Positions 51,771-60,540 of a stretch of 64,000 nucleotides of DNA are shown here, one piece after another. The notes under the pieces were generated by a model, which saw only the letters and a program-made list of their open reading frames with translations, was not told where the DNA came from and searched no databases. A program made the translations under genes and the position numbers. Source of the DNA: an uncultured Caulobacterales bacterium (GTDB taxonomy: Bacteria; Pseudomonadota; Alphaproteobacteria; Caulobacterales; Maricaulaceae); NCBI GenBank assembly GCA_937928165.1, contig CALFVT010000002.1, positions 248,001 to 312,000 of the forward strand, in the 5' to 3' direction. The first letter of the stretch is position 1. Each line of letters starts with the position of its first letter.

Positions 51771-52496
51771 TTATTCGCGCCCAAAAAGGCTAAGAAGAAT
51801 TTGGAACAAATTGTAGAAAGACAATAGCAAGCTCGCTGCGCCGTAAACCGATAGTTTTTCTAGCATAGCCGCGTCATTTGAACTGCCGTAATAAATTTGT
51901 TTAAGGGCTTGTGTCTCCCATGAGATAATCACAGCCAACAGCACAAGCATAACAAGTAACATGCCGATTTCTAGCGGGCCTGTAAATTGTAGCGCCGGGA
52001 TCGCCATGCCCAATATGCCAAGAAAGACAATACCGATGAAGGCGGGTATAGCAAATTTGGCAATCGACCATAGATTAAATTTGGTTGTGTAACCAAACAG
52101 GCTTAATCCGGCAAAAACCGCAACTGTCATAAAAAATATTTTAGCCAGAACGAGTGGTGATGTGAACAATACGCTTGGCGCGGCGAGCACGCCGAGGAAA
52201 GCTGCCATTGCAAATAAAAATGTCAGCATTGCGCCGTAGCTCATGGTTGCGAGCTTGCGGCCAACCGTGCCAAATCCAATCATGATAACTGCAAAGGCAC
52301 CAAGAGTCATAAAGATATTGCCAAAGAGCATTCTTAGAACTTGTGGATTCGCCTCAAGATAATTCGCAAACATATAGGCAACAATGCCTGTTACAGCCAT
52401 GGCCATAGCCATATAACGGTAAGTGCCGAGCATAAAGCTCTTAAGGCCGAGGTCGGTGTTCGCCTGAACGCCGACGGCTTGGTTAAAATTATTCAT
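51771..52496 (-). CDS. Bax inhibitor-1 (YccA/YetJ) family membrane protein
   Basis: A 241-residue membrane protein with seven hydrophobic helices. The family pattern begins FMLGTYRYMAMAMAVTGIVAYM and includes LSLFGYTTKFNLWSIAKFAIPAFIG and ILLSLFGRE at the C-terminus with the usual acidic residue. Bacterial BI-1 proteins (YetJ-type) form a pH-sensitive calcium leak; in others they interact with membrane protease FtsH. ATG 52496 has GGAG six bases upstream; the ATG at 52508 overlaps that site. Expected to act in the inner membrane. Confidence 0.9.
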   Translation of the reverse strand: MNNFNQAVGVQANTDLGLKSFMLGTYRYMAMAMAVTGIVAYMFANYLEANPQVLRMLFGNIFMTLGAFAVIMIGFGTVGRKLATMSYGAMLTFLFAMAAFLGVLAAPSVLFTSPLVLAKIFFMTVAVFAGLSLFGYTTKFNLWSIAKFAIPAFIGIVFLGILGMAIPALQFTGPLEIGMLLVMLVLLAVIISWETQALKQIYYGSSNDAAMLEKLSVYGAASLLLSFYNLFQILLSLFGRE

Positions 52497-52646
52497 ATAA
52501 AACTCCATAATTGGGGTTTAGGATACCCCATAGCCCGTATTATAATATGATATAGGGTGTTTTCGTGATAAAACCAATATATATTCCTGTAGAATTAGCT
52601 TAAGATTTATTATAAATTATCAATAAGCTTTACTCTTTACTATTTT

Positions 52647-53243
52647 ATGCGTCTTTTTACCGCTTTAAAACCCTCAGCTCATACATGCCGTGCGCTTGCC
52701 CGCTTGAAAAAAGGCGTCTCCGGTGCGCGTTGGCATGATCCTGATAACCTCCATATCACGCTTGCCTTCTACGGCGATGTTAGCCTTGATCAAGCCGAAC
52801 TACTCGATCATGAACTTGGAGGTATTCGCTGCCCCGGTTTTGATCTTGCCTATAAAGGGGTAGGACACTTCGGCAATTTACGGCCCCATAATTTACATGT
52901 AGGCGTTGTGCCGTCTGAGTCTTTGCTACGGCTACATACGGCGAGCCTTAAGGCTGCGCGGCGCGCCCATATAAATACTGAGCGGCGCAATTATCATCCA
53001 CATGTAACTTTGGCCTATATTCGCGGAGAGCCGCGCTTTGACCGTATTAAAGCGTGGGAAAAAAATTATAACGGGTTTAAACTGCGCCCGGACCTTATGG
53101 ATGAATTTTGCCTTTATTCAACTTGGCCGAAGCGCAGGGGCGGGCATGTTTACCGCTTAGAAGCGAGCTATCCGCTGCGCGGGCAGATGCGGCCAGCTGC
53201 GGCTTATAAGACATTAACCCGGCCCAGTGCGGGGCCGAATTAA
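52647..53243 (+). CDS. thpR: RNA 2',3'-cyclic phosphodiesterase ThpR
   Basis: A 2H phosphoesterase of 198 residues. The two HxTx motifs are His37 (LHITLAFYGD) and the second His in YHPHVTLAYIRG, with a Pro-rich surface loop between. It opens 2',3'-cyclic phosphates on RNA to 2'-phosphates. Length is slightly above average because of a basic C-terminal tail. Confidence 0.92.
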   Translation: MRLFTALKPSAHTCRALARLKKGVSGARWHDPDNLHITLAFYGDVSLDQAELLDHELGGIRCPGFDLAYKGVGHFGNLRPHNLHVGVVPSESLLRLHTASLKAARRAHINTERRNYHPHVTLAYIRGEPRFDRIKAWEKNYNGFKLRPDLMDEFCLYSTWPKRRGGHVYRLEASYPLRGQMRPAAAYKTLTRPSAGPN

Positions 53244-53249
53244 ACCAGC

Positions 53250-54080
53250 TTAAAAATGCCTCGCAAGACCAAGAGCGAAGGTCAACCCACTATTATCAAT
53301 AGACAGCGGGCTATCCTTTGCGTCCTCTTGAAGAACGGAATAATTCAAAACGCCGATGAGCTGAAAGTCATTTGGAAGTTCATAATAAGCGGCTGTATGC
53401 GCGCCAAGGGCCATTAATCCGCCGCCCGCGTCGAAACTCTCAACACCTGTAATATTATTCGCAATCTCCGCATCAATATTATAAAGCGTTCCCGCCCAGC
53501 CCGCTGTGCCAAATGTCGCCCGAACACCCGGGGTTAAGCGTAAGCCTTTGAACGGTTTGATCTCAGTCGTTAAAAGCGTATCAAAACGGGTCCCGTCAAA
53601 ATCACCCGTGAAGGGAATTGTCGCAATGGCGTCAAATGCGGCAAAGGGCAAATAATAGCGAAGCGCATTGGTCATAGCAAGAGAGCTGGTTATATCGCCG
53701 GCTTCGCCAATTAACGGCGTATCTTCACCATCGCGGCCAACAGAATAATTTAAAGATGTTGAAAGCCGCATATTTTCCGTGTGCCGCCAATAAACCCCCG
53801 CGCCGTGGGTAGGATTAATGAACAGCCTGCCTTTATAATCAGCGCGGGCAAAGGGCAAAACCCGAGTTTCATTATCTTCGGAGCCCACATAAGGCGCGCG
53901 GCTTACAAAAGCCGTACCTGCGTCCAAGAATGTCCGTTCGCGAGAGTCTGAAATAGCAAATAATCCGCCTTGTGCGCCAAAAAAACTCTTGGAATCTTTT
54001 GCATCCGCCGCTGGCACCATAGAACAGACACTAAGTGTCAGAATGCCCGTAAAAAGAAAAGATGAGAATCGCCTGATCAT
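53250..54080 (-). CDS. MipA/OmpV-family outer-membrane protein
   Basis: A 276-residue beta-barrel protein with signal peptide (MIRRFSSFLFTGILTLSVC...). SRAPYVGSEDNETRVLPFARADYKGRLFINP and GAGVYWRHT match the MipA/OmpV family, and the sequence ends in a terminal Phe (LGLARHF), typical for barrel insertion. In E. coli MipA scaffolds PBP1b with MltA. ATG 54080 follows GGAGGG; the longer frame from 54125 is rejected. Confidence 0.85.
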   Translation of the reverse strand: MIRRFSSFLFTGILTLSVCSMVPAADAKDSKSFFGAQGGLFAISDSRERTFLDAGTAFVSRAPYVGSEDNETRVLPFARADYKGRLFINPTHGAGVYWRHTENMRLSTSLNYSVGRDGEDTPLIGEAGDITSSLAMTNALRYYLPFAAFDAIATIPFTGDFDGTRFDTLLTTEIKPFKGLRLTPGVRATFGTAGWAGTLYNIDAEIANNITGVESFDAGGGLMALGAHTAAYYELPNDFQLIGVLNYSVLQEDAKDSPLSIDNSGLTFALGLARHF

Positions 54081-54202
54081 ATGCCCTCCAATATTATAAA
54101 TGAAGGCCTTGTCGCCAAACTGCAAGTCACAAAATAATAATCTTACCGTAATAGTTAAATGTTTTTGAATGAACTGAGGATAGCGTGTTTAACGGGCATA
54201 AA

Positions 54203-54227
54203 AAAGCCGCAGACAAGCCGCGGCTTT
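54203..54227 (-). terminator. Terminator
   Basis: Eight-base stem AAAGCCGC / GCGGCTTT; on the minus strand it is followed by TTTTTATG. It ends the transcript of the small exported protein upstream. Confidence 0.7.
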
Positions 54228-54250
54228 GATGACTTGAAGCCTAGAAGGCG

Positions 54251-54820
54251 TTAATTCTTGATTGTCTCACTGGCACTCATAATAGCAATGGTTTGGCCGC
54301 TGCTATCATCAAGCGTAATTCCGTTGTTTACGGGCTTTGCAACGCCGCTGCCGACTTTGACAGGCATGGTAATAACGCGGCTTTGTTTGAAATCGGCGTC
54401 ATAAAACACATCAATAAAGGCGTTCACGTAGTAAACGCCATCTTCTTGGGCGCGGAACTGTAGATATTGCGGCGCCATAGGTGCATTATTTGGATCCACA
54501 AATGCAGACTTGCTTAACACGGTTGTACGTTTATCACCGCCAGATAAAAGCTCTAACCCGTTTGTTGCCGAAAAACTCACTTCAACGCGGCCATCGGTCG
54601 GGGGCATAATGAAATTAACGGTCATATCGCCAAGCTGGCCTGCATTAAGTTTGCCGCTGAAGTTATGGCTAAGCCGGACATTGGCGCCAGGCTTGGAATA
54701 GCCTTGGCTATTTTCTGCCGCGACGATGGTTTCGCTTTTAACCTGCGTGGCGGATGCGTAATTTGCGCTCCCTAGTAATGCAATGGATAGGCTAAGCGTT
54801 ATTTTGGTCATATTTTTCAT
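54251..54820 (-). CDS. Small exported protein, unknown family
   Basis: A 189-residue protein with a signal peptide (MKNMTKITLSLSIALLGSANYASA). The mature part is beta-strand-like: SKPGANVRLSHNFSGKLNAGQLGDMTV, then VYYVNAFIDVFYDADFKQSRVITMPVKVG. The pattern recalls immunoglobulin-like periplasmic chaperone-type domains but I recognise no family. It lies eight bases after the metalloprotease gene stop and is probably in the same transcript. It may accompany that protease. Confidence 0.7.
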   Translation of the reverse strand: MKNMTKITLSLSIALLGSANYASATQVKSETIVAAENSQGYSKPGANVRLSHNFSGKLNAGQLGDMTVNFIMPPTDGRVEVSFSATNGLELLSGGDKRTTVLSKSAFVDPNNAPMAPQYLQFRAQEDGVYYVNAFIDVFYDADFKQSRVITMPVKVGSGVAKPVNNGITLDDSSGQTIAIMSASETIKN

Positions 54821-54828
54821 AAAACCTC

Positions 54829-56592
54829 CTAATTTTCATCAATGGAGAGATTGAAACAAACATCTCCGTTATTCGCGGTATTGTTATCGATATTTAAGAA
54901 ATCAAAAAACTCGAGTACATGTTCACCGGCTTGTAGCGTCGCATTTCCAGTTTCAGAATCGACTACGCCAGAATCAAGTTGCGTCACAAATATTGGTCCG
55001 CGGAAGATATTAATATCCGGATCCCGGCCTGTTGCGCCAGACGTTCGTACAGCGCTTATGGCGTAAGAATCGGTTGTTGGGATATCAACACGAGCATAGA
55101 TGCGGTTACCAAGTTTGTTAAACTCGCCCTCATCATCAACTGAGCAGACCTCAACATTTGTTCCATCAGGGGTCAACTGATGATAAACGGGCAAAGCTGT
55201 TGATATGTTGCCATCATTGGTCTCGCCCGTGCCTTCGAAGCCGCGTCCGCTAATAGATTGTCCATTTAAGAGATTATCCAGCTCCGCAGAGCTTGCCGGA
55301 GCTTCAATGCGAACTTGTTCAATAAATGAGAAGATTGTCGTAAATGTAGGTTGATTAATATAATTTGGCGCCGTTAAGGCGGCAACAATAGGGCCAAGGC
55401 CAAGGGTTAAATTATCATTACCATCATCTACGCTATCAAAGATGTCATAAATAATAGACTGCACAGAGCCTTCGTTAAACCAGCCGGATACATCACCCAA
55501 ACCGTTAAAGACAAAACGGTTGTTTTCAACGTCAAAGCTAAAGCCGGTAGATTGCTGATTCCCGCTACTGTCGCGGTAAATGGAATCGTCAAGGATAATA
55601 CCGGAGAGTGCATTGCCCCAACCTTCCCCCATGGCGACGCGGGCATCAAGCCGGTCCCCCAGAGAATGTGGTCCCCCGACGGAGTCAGAGCGTGAGAGAC
55701 GGTCTTCAAAATAATGGCCCCATTCATGGGTAACTACATGGCGGTCATATTCGTCCGTATCAGCATTATCATCACCTAAGATAAAGACCATGCCCGTTTG
55801 GCCATTACCAACATAGGAAGATGTTCCGATGTCGCCATTGGCACGGTCACCCGAGACAGATCTGTTTTGCGGACTCCAACCGATATCAAGCTCTGGGAAA
55901 TTTGTCCCTGGCGCAGCAGCCAGAAAATCTGTAACGGTTTCAAAAATAGGGTCAAGCACAGCAAAAGGCCCCGCGGCGCGGGGGCTGCTATAGGCGCTTC
56001 CGTCCCAGCCCGAATCTGCATTCAAATCACGGACTGAATCTGCGGCTCCTGTATTTACAAGATTACCTTGAACCGCATATACGGCATTGCCGTTTGTATT
56101 GTCGACCACGCTGACATCAAAACTTCCGCCTTGTGTGCTTGTGATCTCAGATAAAACCCGAATGCGTATGTCTGTATTGTTATTAACGCTTAAGCTGTAA
56201 TTCCCGCTAGCGTCCGATTGAGTTGTTTCAACAACTGTCCCGGCGGCGTTAACGGCTTGAACCGTGGCCCCGCGAATAGGCGCTTGGGTAATCGCGTTAT
56301 AATTTAGTCCATTCGTTGCAGTGTTTAATGGCACTAAATCAAATGTCACGCTCCCGCTAACGGTGACCGATCCTGATACCGGCGGCGGAGGAGGAGGTGG
56401 CGGCGGCGGAGGTGGCGGCGGAGGTGGCGGCGGAGGAGGTGGCGGAGGAGGTGGCGGAGGAGGAGGTGGCGGCGGAGGAGGGGGCGGTAAATCTGCCACT
56501 GCTGTGGGCGCATTTGAGCCGCCGCCGCCGCAGGCAGATAGCCCGGCAATACAAAACGCAGCGATACTTGCTGTCATCAAAAGGTGTCTCAT
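54829..56592 (-). CDS. Metalloprotease-like lipoprotein with 36-proline tract
   Basis: A 587-residue lipoprotein (LSAC, Cys21). A run of 36 consecutive prolines (residues 36-71), then a carboxypeptidase regulatory-like beta domain (GSVTFDLVP to about 150), then a peptidase-like domain with VVTHEWGHYFEDRL: His289, Glu290 and His293 form HExxH, and MGEGWGNALSG supplies a likely third acidic ligand. This fits the gluzincin-type proteases. The tract may act as a rigid stalk from the membrane. The opposite strand encodes a long poly-Gly frame, a shadow. It is eight bases upstream of the small exported protein. Confidence 0.85.
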   Translation of the reverse strand: MRHLLMTASIAAFCIAGLSACGGGGSNAPTAVADLPPPPPPPPPPPPPPPPPPPPPPPPPPPPPPPPPPPPVSGSVTVSGSVTFDLVPLNTATNGLNYNAITQAPIRGATVQAVNAAGTVVETTQSDASGNYSLSVNNNTDIRIRVLSEITSTQGGSFDVSVVDNTNGNAVYAVQGNLVNTGAADSVRDLNADSGWDGSAYSSPRAAGPFAVLDPIFETVTDFLAAAPGTNFPELDIGWSPQNRSVSGDRANGDIGTSSYVGNGQTGMVFILGDDNADTDEYDRHVVTHEWGHYFEDRLSRSDSVGGPHSLGDRLDARVAMGEGWGNALSGIILDDSIYRDSSGNQQSTGFSFDVENNRFVFNGLGDVSGWFNEGSVQSIIYDIFDSVDDGNDNLTLGLGPIVAALTAPNYINQPTFTTIFSFIEQVRIEAPASSAELDNLLNGQSISGRGFEGTGETNDGNISTALPVYHQLTPDGTNVEVCSVDDEGEFNKLGNRIYARVDIPTTDSYAISAVRTSGATGRDPDINIFRGPIFVTQLDSGVVDSETGNATLQAGEHVLEFFDFLNIDNNTANNGDVCFNLSIDEN

Positions 56593-56754
56593 TATAGTTA
56601 TCCTTATTTTATTGCTTCAACCATGCCCATCTTTGCATATTTTCACTCTATACATATTCGTTAAACTTTTTTTAAAAAAGCCCAAAATGATGAATAATCA
56701 GCCATAAAGCTAAATAACTATGGTAAAAAATGACAAAAGCGTCATTAACAGGGC

Positions 56755-58002
56755 ATGAATGTAGACATTGTCATTATTGGGGCCGGGGCCGCCGGCATGA
56801 TGTGCGCTGCGCAGGCAGGCACTAAGGGCCGCCGGATTCTATTGATTGACCATGCGGATAAACCTGGCGAGAAAATCCGTATATCTGGTGGTGGACGGTG
56901 TAATTTTACCAATCAATTTTGCACGCCTAAGAACTTTTTATCAAATAACCCGCATTTTTGTAAGTCCGCTTTATCGCGCTATAGCCCGCAAGATTTTATA
57001 GACCTTGTAAACCGCTATAATATTGCTTGGCATGAAAAGTCTAAAGGCCAACTTTTTTGTGATGGAAAATCACAACAGATCGTCGATATGCTTGTAAATG
57101 AAGCTGAAAAGGCAGGAGTGCAAATTTGGCTGGGAACGGATGTTCTGGATATCCACTGCCCACAAAATAGTCCCAAAAACCGTGTAGACACTTGTATAGA
57201 AAGCGGTTCCGAAAACCATATGGCAGAGGGAAATGCGCGGAGCGGCTTTATTGTTACCACATCACGTCAGTCCATTAACTGCGAAAAACTTGTTATCGCT
57301 TGCGGCGGCCCGTCTATCCCAAAAATGGGAGCGACAAATTTTGGCTATAAAATCGCGGCGCAATTTGGCCTAAACATCATAGAGCCTGTGCCCGCGCTTG
57401 TGCCGCTCACTTTCACGGATAAACTGAAAGAGCCGCTGAAATCTCTGGCAGGGGTGAGCCTTGATTGTAAAGTCTCTCATGAAGCTGTGGATTTCGAAGA
57501 AGCGCTTTTATTTACTCACCGCGGCTTATCGGGCCCAGCAGTGCTGCAAATTAGTTCTTATTGGTCGGCGGGAGATATGATTACCCTTGATTTGGCCCCG
57601 AGGACTCCCATGTTTGAACGGCTTAAAACCGCTCGTGAGCTGTCCCCGCGTCAAAGCCCGCAAAGCTTTTTATCAAATTATCTTCCCGCGCGCCTGGCCC
57701 AAATGATTGCGGCGGGTCAAAAATTTGATCGGCTCGCAGATATGAGCGATAAGGCCCTGTGTAATTTGGCTTTGATGATTAATAGCTGGATGGTCAAACC
57801 TGCAGGCAGTGAAGGCTTTCGCACCGCAGAGGTGACCAAGGGCGGCGTTGATACACAAGCGTTATCATCAAAAACAATGGAGGCAAAAGCAGCTCCCGGC
57901 CTTTATTTTATCGGTGAAGTTGTCGACGTAACCGGTCACTTGGGCGGGCATAATTTTCAATGGGCCTGGGCGAGCGGCGTGGCCTGCGCGCAAGATTTAT
58001 AA
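56755..58002 (+). CDS. HI0933/YhiN-family FAD-dependent oxidoreductase
   Basis: A 415-residue flavoprotein. It begins IVIIGAGAAGMMCAAQAG (FAD-binding), followed by IRISGGGRCNFTN, the signature of the HI0933/YhiN family, then IACGGPSIPKMGATNFGYKIAAQFG and at the C-terminus GLYFIGEVVDVTGHLGGHNFQWAWASG. Function is not certain; family members include BaiN-like reductases. It is a cytosolic protein without neighbours on its operon. Confidence 0.93.
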   Translation: MNVDIVIIGAGAAGMMCAAQAGTKGRRILLIDHADKPGEKIRISGGGRCNFTNQFCTPKNFLSNNPHFCKSALSRYSPQDFIDLVNRYNIAWHEKSKGQLFCDGKSQQIVDMLVNEAEKAGVQIWLGTDVLDIHCPQNSPKNRVDTCIESGSENHMAEGNARSGFIVTTSRQSINCEKLVIACGGPSIPKMGATNFGYKIAAQFGLNIIEPVPALVPLTFTDKLKEPLKSLAGVSLDCKVSHEAVDFEEALLFTHRGLSGPAVLQISSYWSAGDMITLDLAPRTPMFERLKTARELSPRQSPQSFLSNYLPARLAQMIAAGQKFDRLADMSDKALCNLALMINSWMVKPAGSEGFRTAEVTKGGVDTQALSSKTMEAKAAPGLYFIGEVVDVTGHLGGHNFQWAWASGVACAQDL

Positions 58003-58116
58003 GGCGGCTTTATCGCGGCCTATTTGATTATAAGATAAAACGGCCCGTTACAGAGTTTTGATGTAATTTGCAAAATTTACTTTTCTTTTTCCGCGTAAGT
58101 TTGCTTAAAAGGTCTT

Positions 58117-58881
58117 ATGATGAGAATGATTGACCTTAATGCTGATATTGGCGAGGCGAGCACGCCCGAATGGGCTGCGAGTGAGGCGGCGATATTAACC
58201 CACATTAGCTCGGCTAATATTGCCTGCGGCGGCCACGCAGGGGATGAAGATAGAATGCGCCTAACGGTTCACGGCGCGCGGGCTAACGGCGTGAGTATTG
58301 GGGCTCATCCCGGTTATCCTGATCGTAAAAACTTTGGCCGGCTAGAGCTTGAACTTGGCCGCGATATTGAACCCAACACCCTCTCTGAAAGTCTTTATGT
58401 TCAAATTAGTACGCTTTTAGATATTGCTGACGGGGAGGTGAAATATGTTAAGCCTCATGGGGCGCTGTATAATCAAGCGGTTCGCCAAGAAAAATTGGCG
58501 GCGCTAATAGGTGATGTTTTGATCCGCCTTAATATGGGCCTAACATGGCTCGGCGGGCCAAAGTCTGAAATGATGACGGCGGCAAAGGCGCGGAATATTC
58601 CTTTTGTGTTTGAAGCCTTTATTGACCGGCAATATGATGACCACGGCCATTTGGTTCCCCGCAGCTTAGACGGGGCCGTCATAGACGGTAATGATGCACG
58701 TATAATGCAAGCTTTGTCTTTGGCCAAAGACCAACGGGTTACAACACGCTCTGGGGGTGATTTGTCAATTTCGCCGGGGTCTTTATGTGTTCACGGCGAC
58801 AGCGCCGGCGCGGTCGAAACCGCCCGCCTCGCCCGGACCGCCATAGAACAAGCTGGCCTTAATATTTGCGCCTTTGTCTAA
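58117..58881 (+). CDS. pxpA: 5-oxoprolinase subunit PxpA
   Basis: First subunit of the prokaryotic ATP-dependent 5-oxoprolinase PxpABC (LamB/YcsF family), which opens 5-oxoproline to glutamate. IDLNADIGEASTPEW, SANIACGGHAGDEDRM, GAHPGYPDRKNFGR, VKPHGALYN and ADRQYDDHGHLVPRS-type DRQYDDHGHLVPRS are family hallmarks. 254 residues is usual. It is followed directly by pxpB and pxpC with minimal gaps. Confidence 0.94.
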   Translation: MMRMIDLNADIGEASTPEWAASEAAILTHISSANIACGGHAGDEDRMRLTVHGARANGVSIGAHPGYPDRKNFGRLELELGRDIEPNTLSESLYVQISTLLDIADGEVKYVKPHGALYNQAVRQEKLAALIGDVLIRLNMGLTWLGGPKSEMMTAAKARNIPFVFEAFIDRQYDDHGHLVPRSLDGAVIDGNDARIMQALSLAKDQRVTTRSGGDLSISPGSLCVHGDSAGAVETARLARTAIEQAGLNICAFV

Positions 58882-58901
58882 GGCCGTTTAGGGCGGGCCT
58901 T

Positions 58902-59558
58902 ATGGATTATAAGCTAGAAAATTACGGTCATGAGGCGTGGCTGATAAGATTCGGGCAAACAGGGTTTTCCAAGGCCTTATGCCTGAACATACTCCGCCTT
59001 GCGGAGCGGTTTCGCGCGGATGGTTATAAGTGGCGTGAAATTGTGCCGGCCTATGATAGCTTACTCGTTAAATCCCCATATGATTTTGACAATACGCGCT
59101 GCGAAGTGATTATTCACGAACATCTCGCAAATTTCACGCCGCAGTCTAAAGCATCGCCGCCAAAGAATATTATAGACATTCCATTGCGTTACGGCGGAGA
59201 TTACGGCCCTGACTTAAATGATGTGGCCCGTCATGCGGGTTTGACGGCAGATGAAGTGATAAGCGTCCATAGCCGGGCGCCTTATTTAGTCTGTCTTATG
59301 GGCTTTATTCCAGGCTTTGCCTTTATGTCGGAGACGGATAAGCGGTTACATATTCCGCGCCGCACCCAGCCCCGCGCCCATATCCCCGCAGGCTCCGTGG
59401 GATTGGCGGGGTGGCAAACGGGCATTTACGGCCTCTCAAGCCCCGGCGGCTGGCAAATTATTGGCCGCACAGATATAAAATTATTTGACCCGCAGCGCCA
59501 TGCGCCGTTTTGGCTTAAAGCCGGGGACTGGGTGCAATTTATCCCAGAAGAAACCTGA
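58902..59558 (+). CDS. pxpB: 5-oxoprolinase subunit PxpB
   Basis: A 218-residue KipI-like subunit. DYDSLLVKSPYD-like YDSLLVKSPYDF, IPLRYGGDYGPDLNDVARHAGL, YLVCLMGFIPGFAFMSETD and the final ISSPGGWQIIGRT-type SSPGGWQIIGRT motifs match. The true start is ATG 58902; the longer frame from 58866 overlaps pxpA. It overlaps pxpC by one base. Confidence 0.93.
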   Translation: MDYKLENYGHEAWLIRFGQTGFSKALCLNILRLAERFRADGYKWREIVPAYDSLLVKSPYDFDNTRCEVIIHEHLANFTPQSKASPPKNIIDIPLRYGGDYGPDLNDVARHAGLTADEVISVHSRAPYLVCLMGFIPGFAFMSETDKRLHIPRRTQPRAHIPAGSVGLAGWQTGIYGLSSPGGWQIIGRTDIKLFDPQRHAPFWLKAGDWVQFIPEET

Positions 59559-60514
59559 TGCTAAAAATTATAAAACCCGGCATTGAAACGACGGTACAAG
59601 ACGGTGGCCGGCCCGGGCAACGCGCGCTGGGTATCCCTCAAAGCGGGGCGGCGGACCGCCTCCATTTTGCGGTTGCTAATGTTTTGGTGGGGAATAAATG
59701 GGCCGCTCCAGCCCTTGAGGTTGCCATGGGTGGACTTGAGATAACGGCGCAAGAAGACCTTCGCCTCGCCCTTAGCGGCGCAAATATGAGAGCCGACATT
59801 GACGGGCGGGCCATCACCAATCATAGCGCGTTTACGCTTAAGGCCGGGGCGAGGTTGTCTTTTGGTTTTGTGCAAAATGGTGCGCGGGCTTACCTTGCGG
59901 TAGCGGGTGGATTGGACGGTGATATATTTGCGGGCTCGCGCTCCACCTATAGCCCCGCCGGAATTGGTGGCCATAAAGGCCGGGCGCTTAAGGCCGGGGA
60001 TGTGTTAACCGGGCTCGGCCTTGAGCAGCAGGTTGGAGCCGCATTTCCAAAATATTTGTGCCCTATATTGTCAAAGTCTATTGTTTTGCGGGTGCAAAAG
60101 GGGCCGGAATTTTTAAGCCATATTAATGGAGACAGTCGCCGCCGTCTTTTCACAAATGAGTTTACGGCCCATTCCCGCTCTAACCGTATGGGCGCGCAAT
60201 TATCACTGAGCAGGGCCGATCAACCGCCTCTGAGCCTCTCGCAAGACGAGTCTTTAATCAGTAGTCCGCTCCTGCCCGGCACGTTGCAAATAACGCCGAA
60301 CGGCATGCCGATCTTATCAGGTATCGATTCTCATTGCACCGGTGGATATGCCCGCGCCCTAACGGTGATAGCGGCGGATCATTGGCTCATGGGACAAATT
60401 GCGCCGGGCACGCAGATTTATTTCCGCCGGGTCACGAGCGCAGCGGCGCAGCAGGCTTTATCGCTGCGAAATAAAATATATGGGCAGTATATCCCCGCTT
60501 TCCGCTTTGATTAA
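59558..60514 (+). CDS. pxpC: 5-oxoprolinase subunit PxpC
   Basis: A 318-residue KipA-like subunit. IETTVQDGGRPGQRALGIPQSGAAD begins the protein, followed by NVLVGNKWAAPALEVAMGG and RAYLAVAGGLDG, then NRMGAQL and the GTLQITPNGMPILS motif. It completes the PxpABC set, and together they recycle the spontaneous glutamine/glutamate by-product 5-oxoproline. Stop/start overlap TGATG with pxpB. Confidence 0.94.
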   Translation: MLKIIKPGIETTVQDGGRPGQRALGIPQSGAADRLHFAVANVLVGNKWAAPALEVAMGGLEITAQEDLRLALSGANMRADIDGRAITNHSAFTLKAGARLSFGFVQNGARAYLAVAGGLDGDIFAGSRSTYSPAGIGGHKGRALKAGDVLTGLGLEQQVGAAFPKYLCPILSKSIVLRVQKGPEFLSHINGDSRRRLFTNEFTAHSRSNRMGAQLSLSRADQPPLSLSQDESLISSPLLPGTLQITPNGMPILSGIDSHCTGGYARALTVIAADHWLMGQIAPGTQIYFRRVTSAAAQQALSLRNKIYGQYIPAFRFD

Positions 60515-60540
60515 ACGCTGATAGCCGCTAGTTAGCTGCC

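Noticed and set aside
56321-56707. Plus-strand ORF with a long glycine run
   Set aside because: It is the complement of the proline tract of the metalloprotease gene; no ribosome binding site and no domain.
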